Assembly: GCA_900551535.1 (NCBI GenBank)
Contig: URWJ01000010.1
Location: 1 to 21,956, forward strand
Source: an uncultured Granulicatella sp.
GTDB lineage: Bacteria; Bacillota; Bacilli; Lactobacillales; Aerococcaceae
DNA length: 21,956 nt
Direction of reading: 5' to 3'
Below the pieces are notes generated by a model. That model was not told the DNA's origin. It did no database searches and worked only from the letters and a program-made list of their open reading frames with translations. Made by a program: the position numbers and the translations under genes. Shown here piece after piece: positions 6,853 to 16,200 of this stretch (position 1 is the first letter of the stretch; each line of letters begins with the position of its first letter).

Positions 6853-7251
6853 ATGGATAAAAAGGGGACCTTACAGAGTAGGTTAAGAAAAATTTGTGCT
6901 GAAATTGATGAGATAAAAAATGAGGAGAAAAAAGAATTATCTAAAATAGAAGAAAAAACAAGAAGAGTTAATTCTTTCAGAAGAGACCTTGCTAATATGT
7001 TAGAGCAAAAATATCAGGCTTCAGTACAGGAATTAAAGAATAATGAAGATCAAGTAGTAGATTACGAAAAAATAAGTCAATTATTCCAATTATATTATGA
7101 AGCGAATGAAGAGAAATTTTATAGAACTCTAAACTCATTAGACAGAGAATCTGAAAAAATCCAACTGGAGTATAAGACAAAGCTCCGAAAGAAATCAGAA
7201 GAGATGGAAGATTTACAAATAGAAATTCATAGATTAGAAGATGAGGGATAG
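6853..7251 (+). CDS. Small coiled-coil T7SS partner protein, cassette 1
   Basis: A 132-aa, highly charged protein predicted almost entirely helical: a Lys/Glu-rich coiled coil (about 8-60), a short break, then another helix (about 85-130). It has no signal peptide and no membrane segment. It lies 8 nt after the lipase and precedes another small helical protein, matching the position of the paired targeting factors (TlaA1/TlaA2 for TslA; Lap1/Lap2 for LXG toxins) that bind the helical domain of the effector and deliver it to EssC. That role is inferred from size, composition and order. The ribosome site is weak (AAAGGA about 11 nt upstream), so coupling to the lipase is likely. Confidence 0.68.
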   Translation: MDKKGTLQSRLRKICAEIDEIKNEEKKELSKIEEKTRRVNSFRRDLANMLEQKYQASVQELKNNEDQVVDYEKISQLFQLYYEANEEKFYRTLNSLDRESEKIQLEYKTKLRKKSEEMEDLQIEIHRLEDEG

Positions 7252-7252
7252 T

Positions 7253-7612
7253 ATGGAAATAGGGTCGCTAGCAACTCAAGTTTGGGATACAATTGAAAAT
7301 GCTTATCAGAATTTGTTGAGAGGAGCAGTACAATCTACTAGTGAAATATTGCTCGAAGTGGAAAAATCACTTGAAAGACGGACGATAAGATTGTATTACG
7401 TACCTGCGAAAGTGGCGTTACGTGATAGAATAAAATACAAAATAGATAAAGAGTATGTTCAATCTGCAGAGAAAGTATATACCGAGATAGTACATATTAA
7501 AAATGCTGTAGATAAGGATGTTAAAGGTAATTTTTCAGAAGCAATTCAAAAAAATATTGCTCGAGAAAACAAAAGATGGAAAAAGTTATCTAATACCTAT
7601 ACAAATTTTTAG
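7253..7612 (+). CDS. Second small helical T7SS partner protein, cassette 1
   Basis: A 119-aa protein, mostly helical, with no signal peptide or membrane segment. Near the N-terminus T-Q-V-W-D-T-I-E-N-A-Y could be a WXG-like turn, but the Gly is missing. The C-terminus is basic. I chose the ATG at 7253, one base after the preceding stop, because AGGGA lies 5 nt before it; an in-frame ATG at 7241 would overlap the previous gene. Position after a reversed lipase and next to another small helical protein suggests a TlaA2/Lap2-like targeting factor. This is inference: I do not recognise the family. Confidence 0.62.
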   Translation: MEIGSLATQVWDTIENAYQNLLRGAVQSTSEILLEVEKSLERRTIRLYYVPAKVALRDRIKYKIDKEYVQSAEKVYTEIVHIKNAVDKDVKGNFSEAIQKNIARENKRWKKLSNTYTNF

Positions 7613-7680
7613 TGAGTATTTCAAAATAAAAAGAGAAGATACTACTAGAAAATAACGATGATACTCACCGTGAAGTTTTT
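7612..7680 (+). terminator. Weak inverted repeat, possible terminator of cassette 1
   Basis: GTGAGTAT (7612-7619) and ATACTCAC (7661-7668) are exact inverse complements separated by 41 nt, and a T-rich stretch begins 7 nt later. The long loop makes it a poor terminator, but nothing better lies between the cassette and esxA. Confidence 0.35.
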
Positions 7681-7689
7681 ATTTTTATA

Positions 7690-7718
7690 TTGCTAATTAT
7701 TTGTGAATGTGATACTAT
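7690..7718 (+). promoter_or_regulatory. Sigma-A promoter of esxA
   Basis: TTGCTA (7690-7695), a 17-nt spacer and TACTAT (7713-7718) lie about 46 nt upstream of the esxA ATG, which also has a clear GAAGGAG ribosome site. Confidence 0.6.
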
Positions 7719-7764
7719 CGAAATGTAACAAAAATCAATATTATAACTGAAGGAGTTCATTAAA

Positions 7765-8058
7765 ATGGGACAAATTAAAGTTTCTCCAGAGACGTTACAA
7801 ACACGTGCTCGTGAATATAGCAAAGCTTCAAACGAAGTAAATGGAATTTTATCTAACTTATCAGCTTTACAACAAACATTAGCAGCTGAATGGGAAGGAC
7901 AAGCTTTCCAAGGTTTTGATAGACAATTTAACGAATTAAAACCAAAAGTAAAAGAATTTGCTGAATTATTAGAACAAATCAACGTTCAGTTAGTTGGAGC
8001 TGCTCGTGCAATGGAAGAGCATGACCAAGCTTTATCTCAAAAATTCGGATTAAACTAA
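7765..8058 (+). CDS. esxA: WXG100-family secreted protein EsxA
   Basis: A 97-aa protein of the ESAT-6/WXG100 family: a helical hairpin whose turn carries the motif W43-E-G45, flanked by A-A-E and Q-A-F. There is no signal peptide; it should be exported as a dimer through the EssC-driven channel and is required for activity of firmicute T7SS machines. It starts the core operon and is followed by a terminator-like hairpin (8088-8110) that probably makes esxA transcripts more abundant than the machine genes. Codon use is even and typical of a highly expressed gene (repeated CAA, GAA, TTA). No second classical esx gene is seen in the window. Confidence 0.95.
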   Translation: MGQIKVSPETLQTRAREYSKASNEVNGILSNLSALQQTLAAEWEGQAFQGFDRQFNELKPKVKEFAELLEQINVQLVGAARAMEEHDQALSQKFGLN

Positions 8059-8066
8059 TGGATAAT

Positions 8067-8118
8067 GGATAGACCATCTATCCTAAGAAGGTGGGAGTGC
8101 ATCCCGCCTTTTTCTTTT
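8067..8118 (+). terminator. Intra-operon attenuator between esxA and esaA
   Basis: A first hairpin, GGATAG (8067-8072) with CTATCC (8078-8083), is followed by a GC-rich stem, AAGGTGGGA (8088-8096) with TCCCGCCTT (8102-8110, one G-T pair), and a T run. The structure would end most transcripts after esxA and allow partial read-through into esaA. Confidence 0.75.
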
Positions 8119-8141
8119 AAAAAAATTGAAGGGAGAAGAAA

Positions 8142-11100
8142 ATGAAACATAAGAAAGTTTTCCTGTTTTCAGGAGTTCTTTTAATAGCGGTATTATTATT
8201 ATCATTATTCGGAGTGGTGAAACCACAAAATACAAATCGTTCGACGTCAGTTCAAGACTCACAGACAGCTAAAAGTGATGTTACTATTGCTGTTGTGAAT
8301 GAAGATAGTGGGACAAACTATAATGGAGACAAAGTAACAGTTGCAAATATCTTAATTGATTCCTTTGCAAAAACAACTCCATACAAAGTTGAAACGGTGT
8401 CTCGTTCGACAGCTGAAAAAGGGTTAGAAAATGGAAACTATCAAGTGATGGTGATTTTACCAAGCCATTTTTCACAAGACGCCCTTTCGTTAGAAGCAAC
8501 AGCACCAAAACGTGCATTGTTCCAATATAAAGTAAATGCCGACAAACAAGTTTTAGTGAAACAAGCAGAAGAAGCAGTATCGTCATTAAAACAGGCGTTT
8601 AACCAAGATCTTATTCGTATTTATTTTAGTAGCGTAATCGCCAACTTGAAAAATGCTCAGAAACAAGTTTCTGGAGTTGTAAAAAATCAAGGAGATACGG
8701 TTGACCAATTCCAAACTGGGCTTTTAGAACCGTTGATGCAATATTCTCAAGAATTTAAAGGGATTTCTAGTTCATCGAATAATGCAGCAGAAGTGATGAA
8801 TGGATTTAATACAATCATCCAAAATTCAAATGCATCATTCACACAAATTATTTCCGTAGATAAAACATATGAAAATGAAATTGCTAAAATTAAAGAGTTA
8901 CAAGATGCTTGGGCTCAATCGATTGCTAAAAGAGAAAGTGAATTGGCAGTTTACGATAAAGGCATTTCTAGTATGACAGTTACGGATCCATTGAAAATTA
9001 TGCAAGAAGTAAATGGTCAAAAGCTTCCAGAATTAAGCAACGGACAAGATTTGAATCAAGTCTTAGCAAACTCAAATGAGTTAAACAAACGTATGAATGA
9101 ATTCGTTGAGGATATTAAGAAGAGAAACGAAGAAATTAGTACTTATTTAAATACAACCTATAAAGCAAAAATCAAGCAAGCAGTCACAGACTCGTTTGCT
9201 GATAATAGTAACCAAACGAAGAAAACACTAGGTTTAATGGTTTCGGAGTTACGTAATAATATTGATAAGAAGTTTATTTCAAGCGCTCAACAGATGACGC
9301 TTTATGATGATGCGACTATTGATCGTATGGCATTATCAGCTGCAGATAAACAGTTTCTAAAAAATACGGTTCATTTTATTCAAAAACTAAATCCATCAGC
9401 AACAACACAAACAAGTAACCAAGATACTTTTGTTAGCAATAAAGAAAATGATATTAAGAATAAAGTGATTTCAGGACAGATTGCTGTAAATGATATTGCG
9501 GGTAACATTAAGAAAATCACTCTAGCCGTTGATAGTCGTTACAGTGTTCAAAGTTTACGCATTAATGGTCAAGGAGCCTCATTCTCACAAAATGGTAGTT
9601 CTGTGGAAGTGACTTCAGGGTATAATGCTTCTGCGAAGCAATTACGTGTAGATTATGAATTGAAATACAATGGTGGATCGGTCGCAAGTGATAGTTGGTT
9701 TGCTCCAATCTTATCGAAAATCAATGTTGTAACTGAAGAATCAATTGCTCATCTTAGCGATGAACAAAAACAAGCGTTATTAAATAATATTGCTTCATTA
9801 AATAGTAGTATTCAACAATCTAATAAAGTGATTGAAGCTTTTAATAATTATCAAGCTTCAGGGAATGCGACTCCTCAAAAATTCAATACATTAACTCCGC
9901 TAGATGGAGCAACTCTAACGGTGAATACTAGCTCTCAAGCGATCCAAAGAACGTATAGCGGTAGTGATGCACGTACTGTTTTCACAGATTCTAAAGCGTT
10001 CTTAGGAGAAATTTCTACAGCCGTATTTAATGATGTAAAAGCGTATCTTGATTTTGCAGGTCAAGTGAAGGCAGTTTATGGATTAGACTTATATTCAAAT
10101 AATGGAGCAAATCCTAAACAGCCAGCGGGAGATTCATTATATGCGCAGTTGGCGTTTGAAAATCTAGACGAAATTCTAGTCGATCTAGTAACGAATACAT
10201 TAACTAGTGATATTAAAGAAAAACTTGTAATTCCAGAAGAATTAAATACACGAGTTGCGACACTTTCAACGGATGTAGCCACTTTAAAGAAAAATATGGA
10301 TGCTTATCAAAAGTTAATGCAGGATGTAAATGCTGAAATTACAAGAATTGTGACGGAAACTCAAAAAGTTAAAGAAACTCTTGAAAGTAAACCGATTTTT
10401 GTAGATTCAGAAAAACGTGATAACACTGATTTAACAGGTGTGAGTCTATCAATGAATAAAGACTTATCAACGCTTATGTTAGCAAGTCGTACATTGATGG
10501 ATAACACAAAGTCTCATCAACAAGTGGCTGAAACTATTCGAAAAGAATACAGCCGATTAAATGATGAGGTGAAAACTCTTGAAACAAAAGGGACTGAGTA
10601 CAAGAACGCTGTCGAATCAATGGACAATGTTATGAACAAAGAATTCGAATCGAACACGGCATTCTTGAACGAATTTACGAAAGTAATGTCCAACACAGAG
10701 TCTGGAAACAATACAAATACATTAGTCTATGATTACCTATCTCATCCAATTGATGGAACATTAGCAGACGGACGCGGAGCAGACACTTCACGTCAACATA
10801 CGGATAATCGTACCGGAGTCTTAATGGTATTGATTATTGCAATGATGACTCTTGCATTTGTATACATGTTACAACACGGTAATTGGCAATTACTGGATAC
10901 AAATCGTTATCTATCTAATGAATCAAAAGCACATCTCTTACCTTTAGTTTTACTAGCAGGTGTTGGGGCAGGTATTGGCGCCTTAGTAAGTATTGTGGTA
11001 GGTGTGAAATTGAGTTTACCAGCAGAGCAATTATTTGCACTCATCGGAATGGCAATTCTGGTTGCTGTAAGTGCTATTTTCATGCACCATGCGTTAATGT

Positions 11101-11366
11101 CATGGCTAAAAGCCTATGGATTATTAATTAGTTTAGGATTTATCGTCATTTACGTTATTGCATTGGGACAATTGTTTGATACGTATTATGGAAATGTTTC
11201 ACCAGTATTAGCGTATTTAACACCATTCGTTCCTGCAGAAAATATGTTACATGCAGTTATCAATCAGCAACCAACAGCATGGATTTCAACAGCAGCAATT
11301 TCTGTTATTGGAGTCATTGGATTTGTTGGAAGCATGCTACATTATCAACAACATAATAAGGAGTAG
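8142..11366 (+). CDS. esaA: Type VII secretion protein EsaA
   Basis: A 1074-aa membrane protein of the EsaA/YueB family (related to YhgE/Pip). One N-terminal transmembrane helix (about 6-25) is followed by a very long extracellular domain with coiled-coil stretches, then about five C-terminal membrane segments (from about residue 890 to 1068). The N-terminal extracellular part has the hallmark V-A-V-V-N-E-D-S-G-T-N-Y. In this system EsaA dimerises into an outward-projecting stalk associated with the EssC machine and, in Bacillus, YueB is a phage SPP1 receptor. It begins after an attenuator and a GAAGGGAG ribosome site, and essA starts 3 nt after its stop. Confidence 0.95.
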   Translation: MKHKKVFLFSGVLLIAVLLLSLFGVVKPQNTNRSTSVQDSQTAKSDVTIAVVNEDSGTNYNGDKVTVANILIDSFAKTTPYKVETVSRSTAEKGLENGNYQVMVILPSHFSQDALSLEATAPKRALFQYKVNADKQVLVKQAEEAVSSLKQAFNQDLIRIYFSSVIANLKNAQKQVSGVVKNQGDTVDQFQTGLLEPLMQYSQEFKGISSSSNNAAEVMNGFNTIIQNSNASFTQIISVDKTYENEIAKIKELQDAWAQSIAKRESELAVYDKGISSMTVTDPLKIMQEVNGQKLPELSNGQDLNQVLANSNELNKRMNEFVEDIKKRNEEISTYLNTTYKAKIKQAVTDSFADNSNQTKKTLGLMVSELRNNIDKKFISSAQQMTLYDDATIDRMALSAADKQFLKNTVHFIQKLNPSATTQTSNQDTFVSNKENDIKNKVISGQIAVNDIAGNIKKITLAVDSRYSVQSLRINGQGASFSQNGSSVEVTSGYNASAKQLRVDYELKYNGGSVASDSWFAPILSKINVVTEESIAHLSDEQKQALLNNIASLNSSIQQSNKVIEAFNNYQASGNATPQKFNTLTPLDGATLTVNTSSQAIQRTYSGSDARTVFTDSKAFLGEISTAVFNDVKAYLDFAGQVKAVYGLDLYSNNGANPKQPAGDSLYAQLAFENLDEILVDLVTNTLTSDIKEKLVIPEELNTRVATLSTDVATLKKNMDAYQKLMQDVNAEITRIVTETQKVKETLESKPIFVDSEKRDNTDLTGVSLSMNKDLSTLMLASRTLMDNTKSHQQVAETIRKEYSRLNDEVKTLETKGTEYKNAVESMDNVMNKEFESNTAFLNEFTKVMSNTESGNNTNTLVYDYLSHPIDGTLADGRGADTSRQHTDNRTGVLMVLIIAMMTLAFVYMLQHGNWQLLDTNRYLSNESKAHLLPLVLLAGVGAGIGALVSIVVGVKLSLPAEQLFALIGMAILVAVSAIFMHHALMSWLKAYGLLISLGFIVIYVIALGQLFDTYYGNVSPVLAYLTPFVPAENMLHAVINQQPTAWISTAAISVIGVIGFVGSMLHYQQHNKE

Positions 11367-11369
11367 ACA

Positions 11370-11831
11370 ATGAAAAAAATCAGTCAAGTCATAATGATTG
11401 TACTTGGCATGATGGTTGTCCTCACGGGCAAAGTATGGGCTCAAGACGGTTCGTTAAAAATCAATGTGGATGTTCCTGTCCAAACGAATGTAAATGAGCA
11501 AACTTATTTCGAACAAGACATAACACTGAAACAACTGTTTGATGCCTCTTTGTCTCAAATGATTTCAAAACAACAGGCAGAAGAGTCATTATCTGAAACG
11601 CAAGATAAGGCTCTTCTTTTTTTATCGACAGACTCTCAAAAACTAAATCCGATTGAAACGGATCAATTCTTCTTATCGCAGTCAGCAACTTCTCCTAATA
11701 AGGGAGTGAAGTTAAGACCAGAAGAAAAGACGTCGCCATTAACAATGGTTGGATTCATTGCATTAGGATTATTAATGAGCGGGATATCGATTTATCAATT
11801 TTTGAAGAAAAGGAAAACACATCATGCATAA
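11370..11831 (+). CDS. essA: Type VII secretion protein EssA
   Basis: A 153-aa membrane protein. A signal-like N-terminal segment (about 4-22, ending K-V-W-A-Q-D) is followed by a Gln/Ser-rich extracytoplasmic region and a C-terminal membrane helix (about 126-145) with a basic K-K-R-K tail. Size, topology and its place between esaA and esaB match EssA of firmicute T7SS, a small membrane component of the core machine. Sequence conservation in this family is low, so the name rests largely on topology and order. It overlaps esaB by 8 nt. Confidence 0.85.
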   Translation: MKKISQVIMIVLGMMVVLTGKVWAQDGSLKINVDVPVQTNVNEQTYFEQDITLKQLFDASLSQMISKQQAEESLSETQDKALLFLSTDSQKLNPIETDQFFLSQSATSPNKGVKLRPEEKTSPLTMVGFIALGLLMSGISIYQFLKKRKTHHA

Positions 11832-12078
11832 TATGTACATTAATTTAACGTTAGATTTAAGAAAGTTTGCATATGGACAATATGATTTACGAGTTCCAGT
11901 AGGCATTAGCATGAAGGAATTATTACATATTGTCGCACAAGCTTATCAATTAGAATTGAATGTTGTTAGTCCTAGTATCCGTGTACATGATAAAGGAGTA
12001 GTTCTAACAGCGTTGCAACGCATTGAAGATATTGGAACTTTACGTGATGGAGTCCAATTAATCGTCGAAACTTTATAG
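11824..12078 (+). CDS. esaB: Ubiquitin-like T7SS protein EsaB
   Basis: An 84-aa cytosolic protein of the YukD/EsaB ubiquitin-like family: beta-strand Y-I-N-L-T-L-D-L-R at the start, a central helix (M-K-E-L-L-H-I-V-A-Q-A-Y), and a final strand with the D-G-V-Q-L-I-V-E pattern (L-R-D-G-V-x-L). EsaB is needed for T7SS activity and binds the pseudokinase domain of EssB. No C-terminal di-glycine is present, as in the family. The start overlaps essA by 8 nt; a second in-frame ATG at 11833 could also be used. Confidence 0.92.
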   Translation: MHNMYINLTLDLRKFAYGQYDLRVPVGISMKELLHIVAQAYQLELNVVSPSIRVHDKGVVLTALQRIEDIGTLRDGVQLIVETL

Positions 12079-12089
12079 AAAGAGAGAGA

Positions 12090-13217
12090 ATGAACGTGAG
12101 AAGTGTTGAAGTTACAAAGGAAGAATTCAAAGGGAATGTAGCTATGGCATTAACGCTGTTGCAAGTGGCCATTCCAGAAGCTGTTCCATTGACGATTGAA
12201 GAAGTTGAAAGTTCTTATATGATTCATGCGGATACAGCAAATACTCAAGAATTCGAAAAAATCTATCCATTACCATTAGAAGAACGTCTTCGTTACTTAA
12301 TTAATGTAGGGAAATTATTTACATCCTTAGAGGCAAGTGTATATACATACTCGCTTTCGCCAGAAAATGTAGTGTTTACACAAGATGGAATCGCAAAAAT
12401 TGTTTTCCGTGGAATTAAAGGGCAAGTCCCTCCTTATGAAGGATTATCTGAAGAAGAATTTTTGAAGCAGTACAAATCAATGATTGTAGCAACACTAGAT
12501 TTGAAATCTAAGTTTACGGAATTATCTCAAGGAAAATTAGAATTTTACAAAGGACATAAATTCTGTGAAGAGATTATTGCAGCTCAATCGATTTCAGAAG
12601 TGCTAGAAAAAATGCAAGAACATCTAGACTATGAAAGAGAACGTGTAGCGAAAGAAATGGTGCGCGTACCTCAACGAAAACTTTTTGTGTGGAAATTGGT
12701 GGGAATTTTATCAGGTGTCATTGCAGTAGTATTGGCAGCTGTTTTGGCTTTCAATTTATTTGTGGTACAACCAAAACAAACGCAAATCGCAAACCTACGT
12801 TTATCGTTTATTGAAAAAGATTATTCACAAGTGGTAACGAATGTAAAATCAATCGACAGTAAATCTCTTTCTGCCGAAGATAAGTATATTGTTGCGTATT
12901 CAGTGATTATGACAGAATCACTAACGAATGAACAAAAAGAAGTGCTTGGAAAAATTACAGCACAAACAAACGAAGATTACCTAAGATATTGGGTACTGAT
13001 CGGTCAAAATAAAGTAGATGAAGCAATGGATATTGCAAGTTATTTAGATGATCCACAATTATTAATGTACAGCTTGACGAAGAAAATTGATGACGTTCAA
13101 CGAGATCCAAATTTAACATCTGAAAAACGTACAGAGGAAATTAACCGTTATAAAGGTAAATTGGAAGAGTTAAAGAAACAATATTTACCAGCACAACAAA
13201 AAACGAAAGAAAATTAA
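12090..13217 (+). CDS. essB: Type VII secretion protein EssB
   Basis: A 375-aa bitopic membrane protein. An N-terminal cytosolic pseudokinase-like domain (about 1-195) contains the segment Y-S-L-S-P-E-N-V-V-F-T-Q-D-G, resembling a kinase catalytic loop without catalytic residues. One membrane helix follows (about 203-226), then an extracytoplasmic helical domain (about 230-375). This is the YukC/EssB layout; EssB links EsaB, EsaA and EssC in the core complex. The ATG follows AGAGAGAG; a GTG two codons later is possible. It is 11 nt from esaB and 14 nt from essC, within one operon. Confidence 0.94.
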   Translation: MNVRSVEVTKEEFKGNVAMALTLLQVAIPEAVPLTIEEVESSYMIHADTANTQEFEKIYPLPLEERLRYLINVGKLFTSLEASVYTYSLSPENVVFTQDGIAKIVFRGIKGQVPPYEGLSEEEFLKQYKSMIVATLDLKSKFTELSQGKLEFYKGHKFCEEIIAAQSISEVLEKMQEHLDYERERVAKEMVRVPQRKLFVWKLVGILSGVIAVVLAAVLAFNLFVVQPKQTQIANLRLSFIEKDYSQVVTNVKSIDSKSLSAEDKYIVAYSVIMTESLTNEQKEVLGKITAQTNEDYLRYWVLIGQNKVDEAMDIASYLDDPQLLMYSLTKKIDDVQRDPNLTSEKRTEEINRYKGKLEELKKQYLPAQQKTKEN

Positions 13218-13231
13218 TACGGAGGCAGTAA

Positions 13232-16200
13232 ATGATTTGTTTAATTAAGATAGATAATACCATCTACGACATTTCAAAAGAGAGAGCTTACCGTGTGGGA
13301 GCTCATCTAAGTGATGATTTTGTTGTGGAAAATGCATTTGCAGATAAATTAATCGTGAAAAATGGACAAGTGTCGTTTGCGGACCGTATTTACACGAACG
13401 GAAAACATAGCCTTCCATTCAGTAATGAGATTGTTGCAGAATTATTTGTTTTTCAATATAGCTTACAAACGTTACTAACAAAAGAGCCTTTAACCATTGG
13501 TCCGGATGAACTGCATGCGGTAAGCATTCCTCAAAGCCAGGAATTATTGATTCAAGCAAACGCTACTGGATATGAAATTGTATCTGATAAAGAGCTGTTC
13601 CTGAATGGGCAGTTGGTAACGACTCCTGCACAGATGAGTGAGGGAGATTACCTATTTTCTACGAGTGGCTATTTTATTAGAATTCAAGGACAAAAAGTTT
13701 TTATCGCTAGTATCGAGCCGATTGAAACAACTCTTGTGCAGTTAGATTTTGAAGATACACCAGAGGATAAGACGAGTGATTTTCACCGTTCACCTCGATT
13801 CATTTTACGTGAGCCAGATGATGTGGTGAGCATCTTAGCGCCACCAACTGAAGATAATATGCAGAAGCAATCGCTATTAAAATTAATTATCATGCCGCTT
13901 GCGATGATTGGGCTTACGGTGGCAACGCATTTTCTTACAGGAAATGGCGGAATGATGATTATGATGATGGGGATGTCGGTGATTACTTTAATCACCTCAG
14001 TCCACAGTTTCTTCTCAGACAAAAAACAAAATAAACGTCTGAAAGCGAAAAAGATGGAGAACTATAAAGCGTATCTGAATGAGAAATATAAAGAGCTTTA
14101 TGACTTATCTAAAGAGCAGGCAGAAGCGTTGAATTATCACTATCCATCTGTTGACGCTGTAATGGAAATGGCGAAGGTGACGGATAGACGTCTCTATGAA
14201 AAGACGCCTCATCACTTTGACTTTTTAACATACCGTCTAGGAACAGGAAAAATCATTCCAAGTTTTAAAGTCGATTATAAAAAATCTGAGTTAACAGAAT
14301 ATAATGAAGCCATCAGTGAACAAGTAACGGAATTAGTGGCGCATTATCAATACTTAGAAAATCTACCTATTACGAATGATTTGTTATCGGCTCCAACAGG
14401 ATATATCGGCTCTCGTCGAACAGTCATCGAGCAAGTTCAACAAGCGATTATTCAGTTAGCGACTTTCCATAGTTACCATGATGTGCAATTTGTTCCAGTG
14501 TTTCGTGAAGAAGAACTCCCATTGTGGGAATGGAGCCGTTGGTTACCACATATGAAACTCCAGCAGTTTAATTGCCGTAGTTTTGTATACCATCAACGTA
14601 GTCGCGATCAATTGTTAACGTCTCTCTATCAAATGATCAAAGAACGCAAACAAGCGGCTGAACAAGCAGGAAGTAATAAACAACTCACATTTACTCCTCA
14701 TTACGTATTCGTGATTACGGATTTGTCTCTAATGCTAGACCATAATATTATGGAGTTTATCAATGAAGATTTATCACACCTTGGAATTAGCTATCTATTT
14801 GTAGAAGATGTGATTGAAAGCCTACCAGAACATGTAAATACTGTTGTGGATTTCAAAGGGAATCGTCAAGGAACATTACGCCTCCATAATGGCGAATATA
14901 TGGATAAACCGTTTGTGACATTTGAGAAGTTATCCACTGAAGCCAAAGAACAATTCGCAAGAGACTTGGCTCAAGTGACGCATGTTCAAACACTACGAAA
15001 CGCGATTCCAGATAGTGTCACATTCCTAGAAATGTATGGTGTCGATTCTGTAGAAGCATTAGATATGAACCATCGTTGGGCAACGAATGATACGTACCAA
15101 ACAATGGCAGTACCGTTAGGGCTACGTGGCCGTGATGAATTGTTAATGTTGAATTTACATGAGAAAGCGCATGGGCCTCACGGACTAATGGCGGGGACAA
15201 CAGGATCAGGGAAATCTGAAACCTTACAGTCGTATATTGCCTCATTAGCGGTAAATTTCCATCCATATGAAGTGGCATTTCTATTGATTGACTACAAAGG
15301 TGGGGGGATGGCGAACCTATTTGCGGACCTACCTCACTTAGTTGGAGCGATTACTAACCTAGATGTCGCACAAGCCAATCGTGCCTTAGTGTCTATTCAA
15401 GCAGAATTGAAGAAACGTCAACGATTATTTGCAGAATATGATGTAAACCATATTAATCAGTACATGAAATTATTTAAAGAGGGTGTAGCCACTGAGCCAA
15501 TGCCTCATTTATTCTTGATTTCGGATGAGTTTGCTGAATTGAAAACGAACCAACCTGACTTCATGAAAGAGTTGGTATCTGCAGCACGTATCGGACGTTC
15601 GCTCGGAATTCACTTAATCTTAGCGACTCAAAAACCAAGCGGAGTTGTGGATGACCAAATCTGGTCTAACTCGAAGTTTAAGATTGCGTTGAAAGTACAA
15701 GATGTGGCTGATTCGCGAGAAATTATTAAAACGCCAGATGCTGCAGAAATTACGCAGACGGGTCGTGGATACTTACAAGTTGGGAATAATGAAATCTATG
15801 AATTATTCCAGAGTGCTTGGAGTGGAGCCGATTATGAACCAGAAGCGGTACGTTCTACACACCGAGATACGACAGTGTATGCCATTAAAGATAATGGACA
15901 GTATGAAGCAATCAATAAAGACTTAAGTGGATTAGATGATAGCGGCAATCAGAAACGATTGCCAACGCAATTGGATGCGGTCGTTCAAGAAGCGAAACGT
16001 GTATTCGAATCGCTACATCTTCCAAAGGTTGCAAGTCCGTGGCTTCCACCGTTAAAAGAGAGAATTGCAGCAGAAGATATCCAAGATATTCAATTTAAAC
16101 ATTATTGGGGAGAAAATAAACAGCCTGAGTTTTTATTGGGATATCAAGATATTCCGGAACAACAAGCTCAATTACCGCTGACAGTTGACTTCAACGATTG

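Noticed and set aside
6853..7251. A second WXG100 (EsxB-like) protein in cassette 1
   Set aside because: There is no W-x-G turn and the protein is longer and more charged than WXG100 proteins; a helical targeting partner fits better.
15702..15926. Plus-strand open frame of 74 codons inside essC
   Set aside because: It overlaps the conserved D1 module of EssC in another frame and has no independent ribosome site.
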